Of a DNA stretch of 64,000 nt, positions 26,141 through 38,560 are shown piece after piece (position 1 is the stretch's first letter; every line of letters starts with the position of its first letter). Position numbers and translations under genes: made by a program. Origin of the DNA: Phylloscopus collybita (taxonomy: Eukaryota > Chordata > Aves > Passeriformes > Phylloscopidae); contig JAJNNQ010000006.1 of NCBI GenBank assembly GCA_027886175.1, forward strand, positions 12,034,001 to 12,098,000, in the 5' to 3' direction. The notes beneath the pieces are model-generated. The model had not been told where the DNA came from and made no database searches. It saw only the letters and a list, made by a program, of their open reading frames with translations.

Positions 26141-27564
26141 TACAGTCACAAGAGGCAATGTTCACCTGAGGCATAATGTAAACTTCATTTTGGCAAATGA
26201 GTGCACACAACTCTCCAAAAACTTATGTTTTAAGTCTGGTGACAGACAAAATTTGCAAATACTCAGGTTTTTGATAACAATCTCTTTAAGAATTTATATG
26301 TTTCCCTGGAATTCCAAAAGCATTGCAGTCACAACTGAGCAGACACAGCCACAGCCCACTCATAAAGCTCTCCAAGTTAAGCATTGTTCTTTCCCTTTGC
26401 ACATGACAGACGAATCCTGAAGTATAGTCAGGGAGCACTATCAGTCAGCTTCAACATGTGAAAGAGTACTAAAGGCATGTCTTCAAGTGGTAGCCAGACA
26501 TGATGAGACCACCACCCCCCCCCCCCCACCTCAATAACACACTAGATGCCCAGGCTGGGATTCAGCTCCTCTGACTTCAGCTAGTTATATTGCAGATATT
26601 CATATTCAATATTTTCTAAGGTCCCATTATAGTTAGAGTAGTGAAAAGTTATCTCTGCTATCTTGAAGTAGGCATCTTTATGACACCTTTAGACTTCATG
26701 GAGAAGGGCCTCAGTCTTGTTTTTTACACACAGGCACCTTAATGCCATTTAAGATGCCATAATGAAGCTGGCACCTAAAGCTCAGCAGATATAACACAGG
26801 ATCTATGGACAGTCTTGTTCTTATGAGGGGGAAAACCAGAGGGAATACCTATAGACTCAATTCATACACAAATGATGCCAAGGAGTAGCCTGCTGCATCA
26901 AGCTCTTGATACCTACTCACTACAAAGGCTGTGCGCATACTGTCTGCAAACAGACACAGAAGCTAGACTAAGCCATATCCTACTCCAGTTTTAGTTCCCT
27001 CTTCTGCCAAGGAGGTTTGTATCCTGTATCACCGTAGCTGAAACTGGTGAGAGCATTCTAAATTCATGTTCTGTAAAAAAACATGCTATTAAGAGCAAAT
27101 ATTGGAGAAAAAAGACTATTTTTCCTTTCTTCTATTTCTTGTTCAAACCATGTCAGTTTGGCAAGGTTCAGGAAATACAGTGTCAAGTGTTTATTTTAAC
27201 AAGTTTTTTTACACTTAGAAAAGGACATGTCTTGTGCCTGTAAATTACTAATAAACACTTGTTATTTACGAAATTATATTAAAATGTGACTTTTCTAAAT
27301 AATATAAGAAATGTCCTGAAGTGGAGCGACATTTTAAAGAGTAAAGGCACAGGTTCACCTCCTGTTCCTGCTATCCTTTTAATACCAGAGTGAGTTTCAC
27401 AGATAATGACTGGCAAACTAGCATGCTGAAGCAACAGGCTGTGCCAATACAAAATGCCTGCCTGCAGCCAATTCCCTGTGCTGTATGAGTTTAGCACTGG
27501 ATTAATTGAAAAAGTACCAAGCAAATGATAGGTCTCTGTGAGTTTTCAAGAGATCTTCCAGCAA
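26141..27564. other. No recognised gene or element
   Basis: Unique-looking sequence containing a 13-nt C run at 26515-26527. The stretch around 26690-26790 has repeated 'gcacct' words reminiscent of old dispersed repeats, but I cannot assign it. Confidence 0.5.
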
Positions 27565-27690
27565 GACAGAATCACAGTTGGGTTGGAAAAGACCTTTGAG
27601 ACCATCAAAATTCCAACCTACCACCACCTTTTCAACTACACCATGACACTACGGGCCACAATCAGCCTTTCCTTAAACACCTGGACTAGC
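27565..27690 (-). mobile_element. CR1 LINE 3'-end fragment (diverged type)
   Basis: The plus strand reads 'agaatcacagttgggttgg', 'aaaagacctttgagaccatc', 'attccaacctaccaccacc' and 'ccttaaacacctgg', antisense to the tail of a CR1 subgroup whose tail reads 'ggttggaaaagacctttgag'. Mutations and small indels are numerous. The open frame that overlaps it is by chance. Confidence 0.82.
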
Positions 27691-30071
27691 TGGTTGGCAG
27701 ACAGTGTCCCCTTGTCACTGTCAGTCTTTGTTGTCAGCTGTCTTGCTTTTCAACAAGGAGTTTCTCCTCAGAGCTTTGCCTGCTCCTCTTTTGTCATTAA
27801 TTTTGGCCCTTCACTCTCTGAAATAGCTTTTGGATTGATAACCCACCCTTCATGTGGCAAACACACAGATGCCAGCTCACCCTGGCACTGTCTTACTCTT
27901 CTGCCCTGTTCCTTAGGCTTTGATTAAAGAAAATGTTAACATAAGCAATTAAGAATATCTTTAATTCAAGCCTGAATCCCACAGAAATCAGATGCATGAG
28001 AGATTTAGCTACAGTCCCTGAACTGGATTAAAATTTGGGATCTCATTATGTTCTTTAGTGTATTTTTTTCCTCTCTTTTGCTCCATTTATAGGCTTTGTC
28101 TGAAGGAACAATTTAGAATTTTTTTTATAAAGACTGCAAATGCAGAACTTACATTTTCCCTGTGTTTTTGAGTGGAAGGTTAATTTTTCAGGTCTTGCTG
28201 AAAGCAAAATTGCTTCTGTGTAAGTTTCCCCCAATGCAGACTTCAGCTCATTCCCTAAGGTAATAGAAAATTAAAATTCTGTAGAAATCAAAAGTACAGG
28301 ATGAAAAATAATGATGATAAGCAAATTGTATCCCTGTTGGGAAATAAATTTTAAAAATATGGAATACAGACCATTTGGCTAATTGACTTAGATTAAGTGA
28401 TATTACTCACCACTTCATTGGAAATACATGTTACAGAAGAACAGTAAATACTGCAATGTTGAAGTAAAATTTTCATATATCCCTAAGACAGTCTTCCAGC
28501 ACTTTTATCAGAGGCTGTTGTACTAGATAATTAGGATTATTACCATTTTAAAGTTATGCCAAAAACTTTGAAAAAGAATTTTAATAGGTCAAGTTGGCAT
28601 CATCACCTCCCCACACTTGCTGAACTTGGACTCATATTTTAAACCACTAAGCTTCTACAGCAGTGGGAAAGCCACCCTGAGCTACTGTGTGCCCTTTCTC
28701 AGCAAAAATTTGAGCCTTTCTTCCTCAGGAGTTCAGGTAGAACAAAATACTAACATCTTATCAGCCTGAACTGGGGAATGTTAGTTTTTTTACTTTAAAA
28801 ACATACAACTGCAAGAAGCTTCTGTGCTTAGTTAAGCATCATTTTAAAATGCATTCTACTTCACTAAAATTTGTATGTCATCTCTTGAGGACATTAGGAA
28901 AGCACAGCACTGGATACCAGCTACTTTTAAATTGTCATTTATATGACTTCATAAAGTTCCCTTTCTCATCAAAACACCTAAAATTCTGTCTGGTCAGCAG
29001 AAATCTAGTCTCAGTGGTCTCTTGAAATATGAGTTTAAGTTGGTCTTTTCAAGAAATGAGAGAGAAAATCCTAGAAATCAGAGGAGGTGGAGAGAGTCTT
29101 TTAAACAGCTATTTATAAATTTCTATTTCATGGCAATATGTTGAAGCTGCCAAGGAAGGTTGACATTGCAGAAGGTGCATAATCATGTGAGGAGAACTCC
29201 AAATATATTTGAGTATGCTTTGCTTCTAAAAATACCTGGATCTATTACCAAATCTTCTGGGAGAAGAAAAAACAATTCCAATTAGAGATTTATTTATAAC
29301 AGTCAGATTTCATAAGAAGACCTCAAAGTACAACGTAAGCTTGTGACAGTATTTAACTTCTGAAAATCACTTACATTAGAATGAGACCAGAGGGGCTTTC
29401 AGTGCTTTAGTCATGAAGTTAATTTTGCAGTTACTGAATTTGAATATGGAACAACATTATAGGATATGGCTCAGTGCATTAAAATGTATTTGAGGTATAA
29501 TATATTGGTAAGAGTCTGAAGAAATGTCTACTTTGACATTCCATTTAGACTATACCACTCCAAAACTCTTGGAGTTTGAGAGATGGACAAGTTACAGCAT
29601 ATAAGCCACGTTCTCACGAGTGTAAGAACCACATTTCCCTGTTTGTTCCCTTAAACAGCAACTACATTTTTTAAGCTCCTACACAGTAAATTTTGAAGTG
29701 GAAAACACTCATCTCTTTGAGATGTTCCAGTGCACCTTGACACATACTACTGGATCTCAAGTGGTTTTCAAGATCTGGACACCTTCCTGAAACAGAAACC
29801 TTTCTGCAAGTCTTTATGAGTATGTGAAATGTGTTTTGCTACTACTATGCCTATAAACTCAGGGTTCTGAGACAAATGAGAGAAATTAAGCACTGTAGTG
29901 AGAAACTATTCTTGCACGTATAACACGTGGTACATAAATATTTATTTTTTTCAAAACATAATCTTTCAGGGTATCCCACCTAAACTGTACAGAATGGTAA
30001 GAAGCCCAGACAGGATCTGGAGTGATTTCACATGCTTAAGACTCATTTTATTCAGTTAAAACTGGTATCAA

Positions 30072-30147
30072 ATACTGTATCCATTGAGATACAGTATCTT
30101 AGCCTTTTATCCAATCTCATCTTGCTCCAAGTGTAAACACTTGGAGC
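30072..30147. repeat. Two adjacent perfect hairpins
   Basis: Hairpin 1: arms 30072-30081 (atactgtatc) and 30088-30097, perfect 10 bp, loop 6 nt. Hairpin 2: arms 30124-30134 (gctccaagtgt) and 30137-30147, perfect 11 bp, loop 2 nt. They are 26 nt apart. Such tight loops look like quasi-palindromes made by template switching rather than functional RNA stems. Confidence 0.85.
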
Positions 30148-30659
30148 TTAACTAACTAACTTGGAATCAGACCATCTATGAAAGTGGTTTCCTCTTCCCT
30201 CTATGCTTTCCATCCTTCCATCTGGAGAGGAGAGGGGGTATGTGTCTTAGACTTCTTTCTTCTATTTTAGTTCTTCTTTTTTAGCACCACATCTTTATTT
30301 CTTATAGGACTCTGTTGGGTTTCCCACAGAGCTATCTTTGGAAAAAGTCTCTAATTAATATTCTACGTAAAAAGAACTGAAGTGAGATTCCAAGATTGAC
30401 CCACTATTTCTCACTTAGAAATTAATAAATTGTGAAAACTTAATATTCTATTGAAATTACTTATCTAGTTTTCACAGAATAGAACAAAATCCACACAAGT
30501 TCTTGCCAATTAAATACTTTTCCCAAAACACACAGGATTTTTGTGCCTTGTGGCCCTCTTCTGTTCCATGACCTTGATTCCTTGACCAAAATGTGTCACC
30601 TTTGGCAATATTTCTGAGGGATTCCTTGGGATTGTTTTAGCTTTTTGCTCTTGAGGGAT

Positions 30660-30732
30660 TCTTATTGGGGAACAAATGAAAACAAGAATAGTGTTAAGAG
30701 AAAAATTCTTTTCTTTTCTGTTCCCAATAAGA
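30660..30732. repeat. Inverted repeat with 44-nt interior
   Basis: Left arm 'tcttattggggaaca' (30660-30674) pairs with right arm 'tgttcccaataaga' (30719-30732), with a single extra G in the left arm. The interior is A/G- then T/C-rich ('aagaat', 'attctt') and can extend the pairing. It could be a small stem-loop or a remnant of a miniature inverted-repeat element; I cannot choose between these. Confidence 0.7.
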
Positions 30733-33700
30733 CTGGTGATAAGTCTCATTTCTGTCAAAAGCAAACCCCCTTCTATTTCAGTCAAATATTTCTTTCCACT
30801 TCCTAGCCTCAATTTCCCTTGCTTTTACTGTCTAATACACTCACCCTTCCCAAATCCTTTAGTGAGATGATGGGAGGTGCTCTAAGTTGGGGTTGTGTGA
30901 CAATTTCCACCTGCTGTCATGAGGAGGTGCTCACCCTTGGTATGGAAGCTGCTGGGACCTGGCTGTGACCATCACAGCATGTCTCATAACCTCTGCTAAA
31001 TAGGACAATTTTCAGCTTCTGCCTGCCCAGAGCTACCTGTTAAGCCCAGTGCTGCCTCCCTGTTGTTCTCAGGTGAAGGTCTTCAGTCCTGTGGGAAGGA
31101 CTGGAGAAAAAAACCTACCACACTTACAAGAAAGTAGAAGACATTACCCTGATTTTAAAAAGGAGGGGGAATGTGGAGTGCCCAGGGATTATAAAAGGTT
31201 TAATTTTCCATCTTGTCTCAGAGTCAGGGTAGATAGATAAGGGTCATGGGGGAGAAAAGGCAATTGAATAATACTCTGTCAATATTATTACATCTTTCTG
31301 TTCTAATTCTGGTTTGGAAACATAATAGGATGACTACAGTGAATGCACTTTAAGCTTATGTTATTTCTGCATTTATAAAAGAGATATGTATGTGAAAATG
31401 GTGTTCTTTGGGATATAGAAGCTTCTGATGAATATAAAAAGATACACTTTAAGGTAGCTAGTAGGACAGAGCAACATCTGATCACAGCCTCAATAGAAGT
31501 CCAGACATCTTTCTCAAGAGCCTTCAGCTAGAAAGCCAACTCTAATCAAAACTGATGTCTCAGCAGAAATAATATATTTACATATGAGAATAGCCACGCT
31601 GAAAGGAAATGCAGTTTTAAAAAGAGTGAAACAAACACAAGAGAATTTTTTTGAAATCCATTGATGCCAACATAGGATATATCAGCAGTCAGAACATAAA
31701 ATACATTAACATTCTCAAATATATTACAAAAAATACTTATGACTTTTAAACTCACTTTACATTCAGGGATCCTGGCAACTAGCAGTGTGTTGAAAAATTC
31801 CTTGCAGACATGGGCATCTAGGTGCCACAAAGAGCAATTCTGAGGCAGCCTGAGGGGCTGAATCAGTTTGCAGCCCCAGGAACAAGATGACAAACATGAT
31901 CACACTGAGTGCTCTTGGCTTCACCTTGCCCTGCCCTACATCTCCTGCTGTCCTGCACCAAGCACCACTCAGACAGCATCTTGGCTAAGATTAAAAATGT
32001 CAGTAAAGATCACCAGAGAGTGGTCATTCTGACACAGGAGTGATTGAGTTCTTAATATGATGGAGTTACTAGTTTGCTGGGCCTTTGTAGTGTAGGGTAT
32101 TTAACAGTTGGCATTAAAGACCATAATCAGATGATTTTTGTATGCCTAATTCAGCTCACCTCACCCGGTTGACATTATTAACTATTTTTGCCTTTCAGCA
32201 ATTGCATGCTAACTCTAGGACCTAGCACAGCAAAACTGGCATCCAAACCTTGCATCTTACTCAGTATTTTGTCTTTTCAGATGACAGGAGGTATTACAGC
32301 ACCAACATCCATCCTCAATATAAACCAGAGCCTTTGCAAAGTAGAAGATATTACATACACACACATTATTAAAAGGTCAGAGAACATTTACAAAAAAAAA
32401 AAAAATCAGTATTTAGCAGAACACACATTGAGGTAATATGACATTTTTCCATGTTTAAGAACTGGCTCCAAAAGCAGCATGGTAGCATCTATCACACTGT
32501 CTGCCTTTCACATAAAAAAAAAACAACTTTATAAGTTGATCTACCCAGGATACCCACCCTGACTATTCTTTCTTGAGAGTACCGGTTTTGAGCAGTGACA
32601 GTGCATTCCCTGAAATAGATCTCCACAACTGACTAAATAATTTATATTCAGGTTTATAATTCAGATGGAAATGTACCTTAATTGAGGCATATCCAATTTG
32701 TAGCCAGGTCACAGTATAGGACACCTATATGACTGTCACTTTACAACAGAAATTGCAGTAAGACTAAAACAAATGTTTGCATGTGTTAAAAGAAAGATGT
32801 GATGTATTCAGGTTCATATTATTCTACGCCAGTGAAAGAATTTTTAAGATGCACCTGAGGGCATTGAAAATGATGGAGAGTGAGGCAAAGTTATCTCAGG
32901 ACAGTGGATTTGGAAAAGAGCTTGTCCTCTGTATCCCAGCGCTGAGAACTGATGACGATGAGCTCCTCTGCCTGTCCTTTTGGGAAATATTGTTCAGTTA
33001 ATGAATTACTGGGCTGCACAGGTCACCAGACCAAAATAGCATGAAACAGCAGAGAGGCAACTTTCCTTAGTGGCAGCTCAGAGTTTATCTTGCAGAGACC
33101 AGACCAGTGAAGTTATCTCTTTAGTATAGGCTCCACTGCAAAAGGTGAAACAACTAACTGCCTTTCCTTCATAACCTCTTGCAGCTTTTCTTTTTAATTT
33201 GATCTCTGAGAGTAAATGCAATGACAGCCGTGGGAAAAGTAGAATCAGTGAGGTGGAAAGGGGACATTTTTTGAAGTTTTCATAATTAAATTATAGCCAT
33301 TACCAGAGTAAGCAGAAAAACTATAAATCATTCTAGCATACAGATCCAAACACAAAATGTAAGATTTCTTCCTAATAAATTAATTTTTCCATATTCACAT
33401 TGCTAGTTATAATTGCTCCAAAGGAATTATTAATTAGAAATTATTTTGCATTAAGCAGTTGGAAGACATGAAGTTCCCATCTGAAATAAAAATCTGTAAT
33501 GACATTACAACTACTGTTATGGTTATATAGTAATGTAATATGATAAACTATTACCAAATATATACAAGTATGACTAAGCAAACTAATGAATAATGCTGCT
33601 TATCATGTCCTTGATTCTCTTAATACTCTACATTTTGTTCCTTCCACAGCAATTTTATTTATGGAAGGAATGCATTTTTCTTATACTAATAAGAATTTTT

Positions 33701-33846
33701 GTTATGACAACATGATTACATTTTTAAGTACCTTTACAATGTTTTACACTGGATTGAGGAGTTCAGCTTGGGAGGGGTTAGAATTAATGCATGAGAAAAT
33801 CCTGAAAATTGTCCCAAATAAAACAGAGTACATACAGAAAAAATAA

Positions 33847-33966
33847 TATAGAATATAAAAACACCAAATCATTAAATTTAAAAAAGAATTCCAAGACTGA
33901 GTCCAGCCTTTGACCAAACACCACCATGTCAACTAAAACATAGCACTAGGTACCATGCTCAGTCAA
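33847..33966 (-). mobile_element. CR1 LINE 3'-end fragment
   Basis: After an 'atagaatata' start, the plus strand carries 'gtccagcctttgaccaaaca', 'ccaccatgtcaactaaaaca' and 'tagcactaggtaccatgctc'. This is antisense to a CR1 subgroup tail whose matching text is nearly identical apart from point changes. The 3' terminus is at the left, so the element is on the minus strand. About 120 bp is preserved, 5'-truncated. Confidence 0.85.
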
Positions 33967-36204
33967 TAATGTGTAATAATGAAAAATTATATATGGTTTA
34001 AAAATAGCATTTATTTTTCCAAATTAAATAGTGGAAATTGCTATAGGCACTGCCATAATATTTCTTTCTGAGTTCTTTTTTTCCTTCCATCACTATGCTC
34101 CTACATTTTTCTCCCCAGCAGCAGAGGAAGGATCCTTGTCAGACAAGGGCACAGTTGTATAAAAAGACTCCTAATGAAGCCCTCATACTCTGGTGTTGAA
34201 TGCCCTTGGTTGCAATGAAGTGACTCTGAAGAAAACCTGGATCTGAATGCTACAACCTTCAGGAAGAAAAGCTTTGGATCCTCACGTGAATTTTATCACT
34301 TGGTCCTATATCTATTTAAAACTATGTTATTACAAAATGCTCTAGAATAGCTCAAGAGGATAATCCTTGCTTAACAGAAGCATAGCATGATAACTTAATC
34401 AAACCTTTTCCATTTGCAATATAGGCTGTCTGCATCAATCTACATTATTAATGATCCCAAAGAGATCAGAAGAACATGTTTTATGAGGAGGAAGAAATAG
34501 CTAAGGGAAATATCAAGTCTGATTCACCAGGAACACAAACCACAAAGGGGAATATGAATCGTAAAGTAATCATGCTAACCCCAGACACTACAGAGATACT
34601 TCTTGCCTAGTAATTTAATATCACTTATCTTAGGATGTACCATACTTAAGACCTCCAGATAGCATGTATACAGAGTGAATTTACAAGACCTTGCTCTGAG
34701 TCCTTGAGAAAATTGGAGCAGAACAGCCCCTCAGGAAGAGGCTGCCTCATCTGCCTTACTTTCAATACCAGAAGCACCTTTTTCTGGTAGGATAGGGCTG
34801 TGCTCTAGTGCAATTTGCATCTTTATTTTTCACAAAATATGTAGGGCCGGGTGGTAGTGGCCGAATCTTCTCCTTTGTCTGTAGCTATGCCATAATTTGT
34901 ACAGTCCTGGCCATTGGTAGGTGTAGCCTGGGAAGCAGGAGAAATCACACTCTTCTTTCAGCAATAAGGTGTATAATGAACTCAGATGTTTGTCAAGCAG
35001 TGTATGAGAAATTCATGGGTAACCCCATGACTCACAAAGTCTAAGGCTGTAATTACTCTAAAAGGCTTATACAAACTGTAAATCAGTGCATTTCTGGTGC
35101 TTTATCAACCATCAAAGAAGTCAAATTTGAAAGTAAAACAAATGACAAACGAAACCAGGCTTCTCTGGAGCAAAGCAGTTCAAAATACCTGATAGACGGG
35201 TGGATGGATACACAAGGCAACTCCAGTTGGACCCTTCAAAGCATAAGGTAGACAGCAAATAGCACAAAATCAAACTGCCTCCTTAAGTTTTTAGTTTTCT
35301 GTACCCTGAAAATACTGTTTTCTGAAAGCTGATGTTTTCAGTAGCATTTGTAGCTGATAGAGCTACAGCTCTTTACAGTTTTGAATAGGCAAGTTACATT
35401 TTAGATAGAAAAAGCATTAAACCAGTACTCAATCCAAAGGAAGTTTACATTTTCTACAGTAAAATTGAAATTGTTTTCTCTGTGTCTACAGAACCTGAGA
35501 GTTATTACAAAGTTTTCCTTAAATAAATAACAAATTTATAATATAATAAATAACATATCTGACAGACACTATAATATTCAAATACATCTTTAACATATAT
35601 TAAATACTTAAAAAATATGAAAGAGGGGTATAACAATTTAATTATTTTTCATTAAAACTCTCAGGGGCAGAAGTCCCCCCAAATACATTATTAGCCTAAA
35701 GGTGTTGTCACCACTGTACAATCTTGATCAAAACAGCAGTCTTCAAATCTCATTCAGTTGCATGTTCAAGAAATGATTGTCAGTGAAGATATTTATGTGA
35801 AAAACAGGGTTCTGTGTATTTTGGGGCCAAAGCATGAACATAATCTTCTGTGGTAGCAAACAGCTTTGTATCCTATTATACCTTGACAATCCACTTTTAA
35901 CTTACATAAATCTCCAATGTAGCTGGGGTTTTCCTAGCAGGTGGAAAACTGTGCTTAGCTATTCTAAAGGACGTCTGTTTTTTTCAGAACCAAAGGGGTA
36001 AAGACCGTGAACATGACATTTTCAGTAATGCCGAAGGAAAAGAATGCTTTGGCTGAAGACCCTAAGAAATGTCACTGGAAAGATAGAGTGCAATAGAGAG
36101 AAAATGTGGAATTCACACTCATCACCCATCCAGTGTGCTTCGACCCAGAACTTCTAAAGTTCTGTCAGCTGGGTAGTTCTCAAGGTAGAAAGCAGGAAAA
36201 TTTG
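33967..36204. other. No recognised gene or element
   Basis: Unique-looking sequence. The part at about 35515-35650 is very AT-rich ('aaataaataacaaatttata' and similar). A 78-codon open frame at 34808-35044 is unrecognised. Confidence 0.6.
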
Positions 36205-36622
36205 GAGCCAGGTGTTTGATAGTTCTACTGTAAAGCAGATGTACAGAAACTTTTGTGACCTTGTCAGCTATTTGAGATTTTACAAGGTTTTTGTGGGAAC
36301 TGACAGTGGTCAGAAAATAGATTTTTATGCTTTAGGCAGTAACTTGAAGCCTGTGGGAAAAGCCAAGTGCATGGCTCTCGCACTCTGGCCTGGGAAATTG
36401 TGGGGAGGAACCCAAACAGTCCTTGTTGATATCCTCTTCCTGACACCTGTTGTTTACTGGTAAAGATGCTTACAAGAAGGTGTTGTTCACAATGACCAAT
36501 AATATTCATTGTACTGAAACACAGTATAAAAGAGATTGTCTTTCAATAAACCTTTGCTATATGCCCTCTGAAGAAACTGGAATTTTTATGTGTCGTTACT
36601 ACCGTTGGTCCAAATAGTAACA
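36205..36622 (+). mobile_element. Probable LTR (third), limits uncertain
   Basis: The sequence has a CCAAT-like 'gaccaataat' (36494-36503), a good TATA box 'tataaaag' (36525-36532) and a poly(A) signal 'aataaa' (36545-36550) within 'caataaacc'. It then has a U5-like tail containing 'tgtgtcgttactaccgttgg'. The same arrangement, TATA followed within ~20 nt by AATAAACC and later a GTGTCGTT word, occurs in the LTR at 43504-43850. The 3' end may be at about 36612 (…ggtcca) or 36622 (…taaca). I could not find the TG start or a matching TSD, so the 5' limit given is a guess. Confidence 0.45.
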
Positions 36623-36856
36623 ATAGGTTTTTATTTTATTTTTATTAGTGTTTAACTTGGAATCGAGTGTGATTCAAGATAACTGAACAATGTTAGAAAA
36701 TGCTAATACTATTGGTATGTCAAGCATTAAAATTAGAGTTCTATGAAAAGCTAGCAAAGGCATATTTAAATATTTCCTCCAGAGCAGAATCTGTTACTAC
36801 TTATTTACACTCAGGTTTGGAGGCTGGTAGTAATAGAAACTTGTGCTGGTGATCAC

Positions 36857-36996
36857 TTCCTTCCTTCCTTCCTTCCTTCCTTCCTTCCTTCCTTCCTTCC
36901 TTCCTTCCTTCCTTCCTTCCTTCCTTCCTTCCTTCCTTCCTTCCTTCCTTCCTTCCTTCCTTCCCTCCCTCCCTCCCTCCCTCCCTCCCTCCCTCC
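36857..36996. repeat. Compound microsatellite (TTCC)n(CTCC)n
   Basis: About 27 uninterrupted TTCC units (36857-36964) pass into about 8 CTCC units (to ~36996). The minus strand is GGAA/GGAG, a pure homopurine mirror-type tract able to form triplex DNA. The long open frames over it (Leu-Pro-Ser-Phe repeats one way, Lys-Glu-Gly-Arg the other) are artefacts. Confidence 0.97.
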
Positions 36997-37199
36997 TCTT
37001 CAGAATTATTGATATGGCAGAATCACAATGTGGGAATGTAGCCATACACTGGGAGGGATCTTGTGATACAAGGCTTCCTCTTGGATATCAAAGGGAAACC
37101 AATCCTAAGCAATCATAAGCATTATGTAGTATAAACACTTCTTAAAATGAATTAGTTTCTTTTAAAAATCAGTTAAATTTAACTCCCAATACTCCTTTA

Positions 37200-38560
37200 G
37201 AAATTCCTTTAGAATTTTCTCTGATGTTTTAAACATCTGTTTAATTCCAATCTGAATTTATTCAAGGCTACTTTATATCCATTTCCTCCTGTGCCTGCAC
37301 TGTACTTCACCTGAAACAGTTCTTGAAACTCCCTGATGTATTTATAAGAGCAATTACAGTCCTTCTCAAATCAATCTTACTTTGCTAGAATAAGCGTAGT
37401 TTTCCAAGTGTTTTTTGATAAGAATACTTTCCATTTCCACAGTCGTCCCAGTAATAATAAAACCATAGAGTGGTTTGGGTTAGAAGGAACCTGAAAGATC
37501 ATCTAGTTTCAACCCCTCTGTCACAGGTATTCCTTTCATTAGACCGGGCTGATCAAAAACCCATCCAGCCTGGCCTTGAACACTTCCATTGATGGGGCAT
37601 CCACAACTTCTCTGGGCAACCTGTGCCAGTGTCCCACAACCCCCACAGTGAAGAATTTCTTCCTTATAGCGAATCTAAATCTACTGTCTTTCCTTTTAAA
37701 ACTACTACCTTTTGTCCTGTCATTACAGGTCCTTCTACAAAGTCCTCCAGTTCTCTTGCAGGCCCCTTTAGGTACTGGCAGTGTACTGTAATTCTTTTAC
37801 TGGTTTAATTTCTTTTGAGGCTGGGCAATCAGAGCTAAAAATGGTATTCAAGATGAGGTCTACTTAACATGTTTTAAACAGCAGAAATAGTTCCGTGCCT
37901 TTTACTGGGAAGATCTCACCAGAACCATATACATTTCACAAGTGTATGTCAGGTGCCCTATGACAGCACTCAGACATTATAAAATCAATTCTTTCCATGC
38001 TCATTCCCTGGTGATGAGCTCCCCCTGGTTTCTCTTCCAATTCCCTCAGCAGAACAGATTCCCTCAGCTATAGCCTTGCACTGGGAATGTATAGAAAATG
38101 ATCCTGTTTCAGGTACTCCAGTCTAACTCTTGTACAACAACCTGCACCTCTGTCATGTTAGTGTTGCCTATTGTAACATCAGCATACTTCAGTGTGCCAA
38201 GACTGTTGAATGACAAAAGCAAATAAGATGAAACTTGCAGAACACCAATAATTTCCTATCAGTACGGATTTCTCCTTGAATCACACTTTATCCATCTTTC
38301 AGTTGTTTCATCAATCTTCATATCACCTGCTTTGCTGAAGTCATGTAGAAGCTCTGCATTCCATCCATAAAAATATCTTCTTTTTTCCAAGTCAGCTCAA
38401 TTTGCCACATCCACCTTCTGTGAACCTCACTTGATATAATTATCGCTATTCTGTTTGCTTAGATGTTACTTATTCTTTCCTATTTAGTTCAGTTCAGTTC
38501 ATTTTCCTTGAATACATTCCCTTTACTTGCTGGTGATGTGTACTCTCTGTAGTTTCCTAG
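37200..38560 (-). mobile_element. Ancient CR1-type LINE, interrupted by a younger CR1
   Basis: Antisense landmarks of an old amniote CR1 run from left to right. Before the younger insert: 'tccaatctgaatttattcaa', 'ctttatatccatttcc', 'gatgtatttataagagcaat', 'agtcgtcccagta'. After the insert: 'tactggtttaatttc', 'tattcaagatgaggtct', 'catcagcatacttcag', 'gccaagactgttgaatgac', 'aaataagatg', 'agaacacc', 'actttatccatctttcagtt'. The two halves join without loss at the matching point of the family consensus, around 37452/37787. No open frame remains. The right-hand limit is approximate. Confidence 0.72.
37455..37786 (-). mobile_element. Younger CR1 3'-end fragment nested in the ancient CR1
   Basis: The plus strand reads 'aaaccatagagtggtttggg', 'ttagaaggaacctgaaagat', 'ggccttgaacacttccattg', 'gggcatccacaacttctctg', 'aagaatttcttcctta', 'aggcccctttaggtactggc'. 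This is a clear antisense CR1 tail of the common avian type, ~330 bp, 5'-truncated. It sits inside the older element at 37200-38560, so it inserted later. CR1 normally makes no long target duplication, and none is visible. Confidence 0.92.

Larger units (their letters stand above)
27691..33846. other. No recognised gene or element
   Basis: Six kilobases without an element I can name. Two strong small hairpins at 30072-30147 and a bulged inverted repeat at 30660-30732 are listed separately. Short open frames (up to 115 codons at 31546-31893, minus) have no recognisable content. Confidence 0.6.

Noticed and set aside
36797..37118. Long Leu-Pro-Ser-Phe and Lys-Glu-Gly-Arg repeat open frames on opposite strands
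   Set aside because: They are direct translations of the TTCC/CTCC microsatellite.
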